A stretch of 64,000 bases of DNA, taken from assembly GCA_934454525.1 (NCBI GenBank), contig CAKSFM010000014.1, forward strand, positions 14,800 through 78,799, written 5' to 3'. This DNA comes from an uncultured Clostridia bacterium (GTDB lineage Bacteria > Bacillota > Clostridia > UMGS1883). The notes under the pieces are model-generated. The model made no database searches and was not told where the DNA came from. It worked only from the letters and a program-made list of their open reading frames with translations. Each line of letters opens with the position of its first letter. Position 1 is the stretch's first letter. The translations under genes were made by a program, and so were the position numbers. Below are positions 59,386 to 64,000 of this stretch, piece by piece.

Positions 59386-60738
59386 TTAATTTTTAAGGCT
59401 GTGCATCGGCGCCGGGATTCTGCCGCCGCGCGCAATAAATTCACCGCAGCCGAAGCGGTTGACGGGCATAACGGGGCCTGTTCCGAGCAATCCCCCGAAT
59501 TCCACAACATCTCCGACTTTTTTGCCGGGAGCCGGGATAATTCTGAGCGCCGTTGTTTTTGTGTTTATAACTCCGATTGCAACCTCATCTGCAAGTATAC
59601 CCGAAATTGTTTCGGCGGATGTATCACCCGGAACGACCACCATATCTATGCCGACGGAGCAAACGCAGGTCATGGCTTCAAGCTTTTCGAGTGAAAGAGC
59701 GCCGCATTTAACCGCGTCAATCATGCCGGCATCCTCGCTGACGGGGATAAACGCACCGCTCAGTCCGCCGACATATGAAGAAGCCATCACGCCGCCCTTT
59801 TTAACCGCATCGTTAAGAAGCGCAAGAGCAGCCGTTGTGCCGGGAGCACCGCAGCGTTCCAATCCCATTTCTTCAAGTATATGTGCAACACTGTCTCCGA
59901 TTGCCGGAGTGGGCGCGAGCGACAAATCAACGATTCCTGCCTGGGCGCCGAGTCTGCCGGCGGCTTCGGTTGCGACAAGCTGCCCCATGCGCGTTATTTT
60001 AAACGCGGTTTTCTTTATCGTGTCGGCAACAACGCCGAAATCAGCGCCTTTAACCTTTTCAAGCGCTTTTTTTACAACACCCGGACCGCTTACGCCGACA
60101 TTTATAACACATTCGCCCTCACCGGTACCGTGGAACGCACCTGCCATAAACGGATTGTCCTCAACGGCGTTTGAAAATACAACAAGCTTTGCGCATGCAA
60201 ATCCGTTATTATCTTTCGAAAGCTCCGCCGTTTTTTTGATTATGCGCCCCATATGCGCAACGGCGTCCATCGAAATTCCTGCCTTTGTTGAGGCAACATT
60301 CACGCTTGAACAAATCTTTTTGGTTGAATTAAGCGCTTCGGGAATGGACTCGATAAAATCGTATTCGCCTTTGGTATACCCTTTCGGCACGAGAGCGGAA
60401 TATCCGCCGATAAAATTAACTCCCGTGACATCGGCAGCACGGTCAAGCGCTTTGGCAAAACGCACATAGTCACCGCATGACTGTGCAATAATTGAAATCG
60501 GCGTAACCGAAATGCGCTTGTTAATAATCGGAATTCCGAATTCACATTCAATTTGTTCGCCGGTTTTAACAAGATTTTCCGCAAGGCGCGTGATCTTATC
60601 GTAAACGCGTTCGGACGCTTTTTCCGCGTCCTGCCCTATGCAGTCGAGAAGAGATATTCCCATTGTTATGGTGCGGATATCAAGATGCTCCTTGTCCACC
60701 ATATTTATTGTTTCCATTATTTCAAAAGGATTAATCAT
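59386..60738 (-). CDS. PFL family protein (UPF0210/DUF711)
   Basis: 450 residues. It begins INPFEIMETINMVDKEHLDI, RTITMGISLLDC, and contains GVNFIGGYSALVPKG and ATEAAGRLGAQAGIVDLSLA, all hallmarks of UPF0210. The family is structurally related to glycyl-radical enzymes but lacks a known reaction. It is nearly always paired with the UPF0237 ACT protein, encoded 9 bp upstream here, which presumably regulates it. Confidence 0.93.
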   Translation of the reverse strand: MINPFEIMETINMVDKEHLDIRTITMGISLLDCIGQDAEKASERVYDKITRLAENLVKTGEQIECEFGIPIINKRISVTPISIIAQSCGDYVRFAKALDRAADVTGVNFIGGYSALVPKGYTKGEYDFIESIPEALNSTKKICSSVNVASTKAGISMDAVAHMGRIIKKTAELSKDNNGFACAKLVVFSNAVEDNPFMAGAFHGTGEGECVINVGVSGPGVVKKALEKVKGADFGVVADTIKKTAFKITRMGQLVATEAAGRLGAQAGIVDLSLAPTPAIGDSVAHILEEMGLERCGAPGTTAALALLNDAVKKGGVMASSYVGGLSGAFIPVSEDAGMIDAVKCGALSLEKLEAMTCVCSVGIDMVVVPGDTSAETISGILADEVAIGVINTKTTALRIIPAPGKKVGDVVEFGGLLGTGPVMPVNRFGCGEFIARGGRIPAPMHSLKN

Positions 60739-60747
60739 TGCGCCCTC

Positions 60748-61017
60748 CTATATTCTGTGCATGGAATTGAAAACCTTTTCGTGGCGCATTGTAATGCTCT
60801 GCCCGATGCTTTCGCCAAGCTCAGTCAGCATTCTGCCAATCTGCGCAAAGGATTCGTCCGCGTTATCCATTTCAACAAGCATAACCATCAGAAAACGTTT
60901 GTCCGCCGTGGTCTGCGATATATCAACAATATTAATTCCGTGCTGCGCCAGCAGTCCGCTCACCTTTGCGATGATGCCGACTCCGTCCGCGCCGGTTACG
61001 GTAATTACCGACCTCAT
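60748..61017 (-). CDS. ACT domain protein (UPF0237)
   Basis: 89 residues forming one ACT domain: RSVITVTGADGVGIIAKVSG, then LLAQHGINIVDISQTTADKR. ACT domains bind small ligands, often amino acids. It is the usual partner of the UPF0210 gene that follows by 9 bp. The start follows GGAGGTT. Confidence 0.93.
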   Translation of the reverse strand: MRSVITVTGADGVGIIAKVSGLLAQHGINIVDISQTTADKRFLMVMLVEMDNADESFAQIGRMLTELGESIGQSITMRHEKVFNSMHRI

Positions 61018-61039
61018 TTTTGTAACCTCCTATAGCTGT

Positions 61040-61062
61040 AAAAAAGCAGCCGCACACAAGCT
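61040..61062 (-). terminator. Terminator after the AbrB-type gene
   Basis: On the minus strand AGCAGC and GCTGCT flank a 9-base loop and are followed by TTTTTT. Confidence 0.7.
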
Positions 61063-61093
61063 GCTTCAGATTGCATTATGTACGGCTGTTTTT

Positions 61094-61348
61094 TTAGTTT
61101 TCCTGCGTTTTCTTTTTCAGTTCATCAATGCAGCTTGCACAGATGTTTTTTCCGAAATAAGAGAACACATTGTCCGTCTTTGAGCAGAAAATGCACGCCG
61201 GCTCGTACTTTTTAAGAATAACGCTGTCACCGTCAACATAGATTTCTAACGAATCCTTCTGTGCGATGTCGAGCGTTCTTCTGAGTTCGATCGGAAGTAC
61301 TATTCTTCCCAGCTCATCAACTTTTCTTACGATACCTGTAGATTTCAC
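61094..61348 (-). CDS. AbrB/SpoVT-type transition-state regulator
   Basis: 84 residues. The N-terminal swapped-hairpin domain KSTGIVRKVDELGRIVLPIE with LRRTLDI is nearly identical in pattern to AbrB. The C-terminal part has CIFCSKTD and ICASCIDE, two CxxC pairs that suggest a zinc knuckle, a feature of clostridial AbrB-like proteins. Such factors control the entry to sporulation and stationary-phase genes. GTG start after GGAGGAG; promoter at 61380-61409. Confidence 0.92.
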   Translation of the reverse strand: MKSTGIVRKVDELGRIVLPIELRRTLDIAQKDSLEIYVDGDSVILKKYEPACIFCSKTDNVFSYFGKNICASCIDELKKKTQEN

Positions 61349-61379
61349 TACAATCTCCTCCTTGACCTTTTATGCCTAT

Positions 61380-61409
61380 ACTATAACATACTTTATCTCC
61401 AATAGTCAA
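61380..61409 (-). promoter_or_regulatory. Promoter of the AbrB-type gene
   Basis: On the minus strand TTGACT (61409-61404), 18 bases, TATAGT (61385-61380). Confidence 0.6.
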
Positions 61410-61470
61410 CAGTTTTCTGTGAATAAATTGTTAATTTTTTCAAATTTTATTATAAATCGAGGTTTTTTGC

Positions 61471-62070
61471 ATGATTAATGCTGTCTGGCTGATTATATTT
61501 TCGCTTTCCTTGCTTTTTGCTGCAATCGGCGGCAGTTTTTCTGCTGTAAGCGACGCGGTTTTTCGCGGAGGAAGCAAAGCCGTTGAGCTTGCAATTACTC
61601 TGACCGGCATAGTTTGTTTCTGGTCGGGGATTATGGAAGCGGCACGGCAAAGCGGCGTTACAGAGGCTGTTTCGGTTCTGCTGCGCCCTCTGACAAGGAC
61701 GCTTTTTCCATCGCTGAAAAAAGGCAGCAAGGCGCTTGAGTATATTGTGATGAACATCACGGCGAATCTGCTCGGACTGGGAAATGCGGCCACTCCGTTC
61801 GGAATAATGGCAATAAAGGAGCTTGACCGTGAGAATAATTATTCGCCGTATGCGTCCGATGCCATGTGCATGTTTGTGGTAATCAATACTGCCGCGCCGC
61901 AGCTGCTGCCGACAACGATTATCGGACTGCGCAGCGCCGCAGGAGCGGCTGCGCCGTATGAAATAACCGTTCCGATATGGATAACATCGCTCTGCTCGCT
62001 TACGGCAGGCATTATATGTGCGCGCATTATGGAAAAGAGCCGTACATTTTCGCGTGGCGGAAAGGGGTGA
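61471..62070 (+). CDS. spmA: Spore maturation protein A
   Basis: 199 residues, nucleoside-recognition (Gate) membrane protein. GIVCFWSGIMEAARQSGVTE and LLGLGNAATPFGIMAIKELD are the SpmA blocks. Acts with SpmB in spore core dehydration in Bacillus (family knowledge). It is divergent from the AbrB-type gene and 4 bp before spmB. Confidence 0.93.
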   Translation: MINAVWLIIFSLSLLFAAIGGSFSAVSDAVFRGGSKAVELAITLTGIVCFWSGIMEAARQSGVTEAVSVLLRPLTRTLFPSLKKGSKALEYIVMNITANLLGLGNAATPFGIMAIKELDRENNYSPYASDAMCMFVVINTAAPQLLPTTIIGLRSAAGAAAPYEITVPIWITSLCSLTAGIICARIMEKSRTFSRGGKG

Positions 62071-62074
62071 ATTT

Positions 62075-62596
62075 ATGAATGTGATTGCATCAGCGGCAAT
62101 TCCGTGCCTGCTTGCGATTGTTTTTTTTAGCTCATTCGTGCGGAAAACACCGGTGTTTGACGCATTCGTCAGCGGAGCAAAGGAAGGCTTAAAAACGATG
62201 GCAGGGATTTTTCCGGCTCTGCTTGCGCTGATCACGGCGGTTGAAGTGATGAATGCAAGCGGACTGACGGACGGGCTGACAGCGTTTTTTACTCCGATTT
62301 TCACACGCGCCGGTATTCCGCCGGAAATAACGCCGCTGATTCTTCTCCGCCCCGTTTCGGGCAGTGGTTCAACGGCTGTTCTGAAGGATATTTTCGACAG
62401 GTTTGGTGCAGACAGCTTTGCTGCGCGCTGTGCGGCTGTTATTGCCGGCGGAACGGAAACCACCTTTTATACTTTGACGGTATATTTCGCCGCATCGCAC
62501 GTGAAAGATATGCGTCACAGCATTGTATGTGCGGTTGCCGCCGACATTGTGTGTGTACTTTGCGGGTGTACAATCTGCCGTTTTTTCTTCGGATAG
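62075..62596 (+). CDS. spmB: Spore maturation protein B
   Basis: 173 residues. FDAFVSGAKEGLKTMAGIFP, PVSGSGSTAVLKDIF and IAGGTETTFYTLTVYF are the Gate-domain blocks of SpmB. ATG 62075 follows AAAGGGG; the ORF upstream overlaps spmA without a site. Translated together with spmA. Confidence 0.93.
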   Translation: MNVIASAAIPCLLAIVFFSSFVRKTPVFDAFVSGAKEGLKTMAGIFPALLALITAVEVMNASGLTDGLTAFFTPIFTRAGIPPEITPLILLRPVSGSGSTAVLKDIFDRFGADSFAARCAAVIAGGTETTFYTLTVYFAASHVKDMRHSIVCAVAADIVCVLCGCTICRFFFG

Positions 62597-62611
62597 GTCG
62601 AATAAAAAGTC

Positions 62612-62639
62612 TTGATTATTTTTTTAACTGTGCTATAAT
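62612..62639 (+). promoter_or_regulatory. Promoter of the Asp23-TSCPD gene pair
   Basis: TTGATT (62612-62617), 16 bases, TATAAT (62634-62639), 30 bases before the start codon. Confidence 0.7.
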
Positions 62640-62669
62640 ATACTTAATATAAAGATTGGAGGGTTTCTT

Positions 62670-63065
62670 ATGGCTGATGATTTTATTGCTACAGATAACG
62701 GCGATATTAAAATTGCCGAGGATGTTATCGTCAGAATAAGCGCAATTTCCGCGCGTGAGGTTGAGGGCGTTGCAGGATTAGGCTCGGGGTCGTCATGGGG
62801 TGACTTTATCGGGAAAAAATCTGCGGCAAAGGGCATCAAAGTGCAGACAACAGATGACGGAACAATAATCGAAGTTCATGTGACAGTGAAATTCGGCGTG
62901 AAAATCAATGAGGTTGCGCGCAAGCTTCAGGAAACCGTGAAAAATGCGGTTGAAGCATATGCCGGAATTGAGAACACAACGGTAAACGTTTATATCGACG
63001 GAATTGACGCGGAAAAGGAAAAGAATTCCGATTCCGAGAGTACGGAAGCTGAAACGGAGAATTAA
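62670..63065 (+). CDS. Asp23/Gls24 family envelope stress protein
   Basis: 131 residues. IKIAEDVIVRISAISAREVE followed by GVAGLGS, then GIKVQTTDDGTIIEVHVTVK and NTTVNVYIDGI, matches Asp23. Members lie under the membrane in Firmicutes and relate to envelope homeostasis. The C-terminus is acidic (SDSESTEAETEN). ATG follows GGAGG; the TSCPD gene starts 1 bp after the stop. Confidence 0.93.
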   Translation: MADDFIATDNGDIKIAEDVIVRISAISAREVEGVAGLGSGSSWGDFIGKKSAAKGIKVQTTDDGTIIEVHVTVKFGVKINEVARKLQETVKNAVEAYAGIENTTVNVYIDGIDAEKEKNSDSESTEAETEN

Positions 63066-63066
63066 A

Positions 63067-63318
63067 ATGATTACGGAATACACAAACAAGGGCGTTTGCT
63101 CGCGCAAAACAATTGTCGAGCTGAACGATGATAAAACTATAAAAAGTATTAAAATAGTCGGCGGGTGCAACGGGAATACGCAGGGTGTGTCGGCACTGCT
63201 TATCGGAATGAAAGCGGAGGATGCGATAAAACGCCTTGAGGGAATTGACTGCAACGGGCGCGGCACAAGCTGCCCCGATCAGGTTGCAAAGGCACTTCGC
63301 GCCGCAATCGGCAGCTGA
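63067..63318 (+). CDS. TSCPD domain protein (TIGR03905 type)
   Basis: 83 residues. GVCSRKTIVELNDDKTIKSI, KIVGGCNGNTQGVSALL and RGTSCPDQVAKALRAAI define the family, including the TSCPD motif related to the C-terminus of some ribonucleotide reductases. Three Cys (about residues 11, 34, 69) could bind metal. Function unknown. ATG 63067 follows CGGAGAA. Confidence 0.9.
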   Translation: MITEYTNKGVCSRKTIVELNDDKTIKSIKIVGGCNGNTQGVSALLIGMKAEDAIKRLEGIDCNGRGTSCPDQVAKALRAAIGS

Positions 63319-63334
63319 AATTTATGTATGAATG

Positions 63335-63377
63335 AAAAACGGGGGTTATGTTTTAAAAACATGACCTCCGTTTTTTG
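63335..63377 (+). terminator. Terminator after the TSCPD gene
   Basis: AACGGGGGTTATGT and ACATGACCTCCGTT (one bulge/mismatch) form a stem followed by TTTTT. Confidence 0.8.
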
Positions 63378-63494
63378 CAAATTCCCCAAAAATGTGATAA
63401 AATATATTCCAACCATTAGCTTGCTTTTGCGTGTAATATAATAAAGGGGCATATGGCGGCTGATTATGATAACCGAGGCGGTTTCTGCCTGTTT

Positions 63495-63893
63495 TTACGG
63501 TCGGGCAGATATGCCGCAGTCCGCCAAATCCTTTTCGGAGATACTGCCTATCGGAATGAAAGGCTCCGGAGAATTCCGGTGAACACCGATGTGCTTTTCA
63601 TACCACACCATGTCATACCATCGGTTGAATTTATATCTGCATTTATGAAAATGCCCGATAAGCGAAAACCCCATTGCTTTATGAAATTTAATACTGTCGT
63701 GCGTTAAAAACTCGTCCTCGCTGTCAATGTATGCAATGCATGCATATGTATTCTGAATACCCTGCTTTAAGAGCAGTTTTTCAAGCGCTGTATAAAGAGC
63801 GCCCTGCTCCGGATTTCCGTGAGTCTTTGTTAATATATATGCTCAGCTCGCACGAACGGTCGTATGCAGCTCTCGGATTAAGCGCCCCGGCAT
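63495..63893 (-). pseudogene. GNAT N-acetyltransferase (phosphinothricin acetyltransferase-like), frameshifted and truncated
   Basis: On the minus strand one frame reads ALNPRAAYDRSCELSIYINK then DSRKSGAGRSLYS, the acetyl-CoA-binding part of a GNAT enzyme. It then hits TGA. The neighbouring frame takes over at once with GALYTALEKLLLKQGIQNTY, YACIAYIDSEDEFLTHDSIK, FHKAMGFSLIGHFHKC and KFNRWYDMVWYEKHIG, ending at TAA 63497-63495. So there is a single frameshift near 63793. The N-terminal about 60 residues are missing; the dispersed repeat begins at the break (63894). Confidence 0.8.
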
Positions 63894-64000
63894 AGGCATA
63901 ACAGACTCGAACCCCATGCGGTTCAAAAGGCAAATTTGTCGCAATAATGCGTTAAAATGCTCGTTAATAGATAAACTATTAACTGCGCTTTTGCCTTTTC
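63894..64000. repeat. Dispersed repeat copy at the right edge (inverted relative to unit B, continues beyond the window)
   Basis: AGGCATAACAGACTCGAACC at 63894 and the following bases are the reverse complement of 20637-20745, differing at only about six positions by eye. It directly interrupts the GNAT gene, so its end position here marks an insertion point. Confidence 0.75.

Noticed and set aside
59459..60469. Plus-strand ORF of 336 codons, Ser/Pro/Ala-rich
   Set aside because: It mirrors the UPF0210 gene on the other strand; low-complexity composition is the result of the antisense reading.
63453..63707. Plus-strand ORF of 84 codons at the right end
   Set aside because: It lies antisense to the GNAT pseudogene, whose protein similarity is clear on the minus strand.

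Overview
The window is 64 kb of a chromosome from an endospore-forming, low-to-mid GC Gram-positive bacterium, most likely an uncultured anaerobic member of class Clostridia. Support comes from sporulation genes (ylbJ, yabP, yabQ, spmA, spmB), the eukaryote-like single-chain glycyl-tRNA synthetase, an AbrB/SpoVT-type regulator, an Asp23 protein, the FtsEX cell-wall operon, and strong AGGAGG-type ribosome sites with TTGACA-17-TATAAT promoters. Species assignment is not possible from the sequence alone.

Layout. 1-14.9 kb is core chromosome: the end of ylbJ; a leftward operon der-plsY-gpsA-(two flavoprotein genes); a rightward operon uvrB-uvrA-yabP-yabQ; then a GCS2-type ligase and glyQS on the minus strand. 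15.0-25.6 kb is accessory: three tandem secreted paralogues, a perfect 35-bp hairpin beside a decayed SGNH hydrolase, and a cluster of four AraC regulators with a ConA-like protein, a PfkB-family sugar kinase and nagA. This looks like a carbohydrate-response locus. A repeat with inverted ends sits inside it at 20215-20745. 25.6-29.4 kb holds ileS with its T-box leader and a tRNA-Asp/Thr/Lys operon.

29.5-31.0 kb is a collapsed prophage remnant (integrase tail, XhlA-like tail, papain-amidase endolysin). 31.0-41.6 kb is the most unusual region: an AT-rich island of about 10.6 kb bounded by a 12-bp direct repeat identical to the 3' end of ssrA. It carries a HepT/MntA toxin-antitoxin pair, two large serine recombinases, a P4-type primase divergent from an ArgR-like regulator across an operator-like repeat array, a DUF1643 protein, a Mor-like activator, a zinc-ribbon protein, a large PH-like/ankyrin/coiled-coil/J-domain protein and two tiny ORFs. 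It has no capsid, tail or conjugation genes that I recognise, so it looks like a satellite or integrative element with unexplained cargo.

41.6-55.5 kb is core again: ssrA, smpB, rnr and secG (the trans-translation set, all leftward), sbcD-sbcC, then a CdaR-like regulator, ftsE, ftsX, an M23 peptidase, an S41 protease and a D,D-carboxypeptidase, which together form a cell-wall remodelling operon. 55.5-64 kb holds a GH13 enzyme, an MFS transporter, an SLH protein, the UPF0210/UPF0237 pair, an AbrB-type regulator, spmAB, Asp23 and a TSCPD protein. The window ends in a frameshifted GNAT acetyltransferase gene cut off by another copy of the dispersed repeat.
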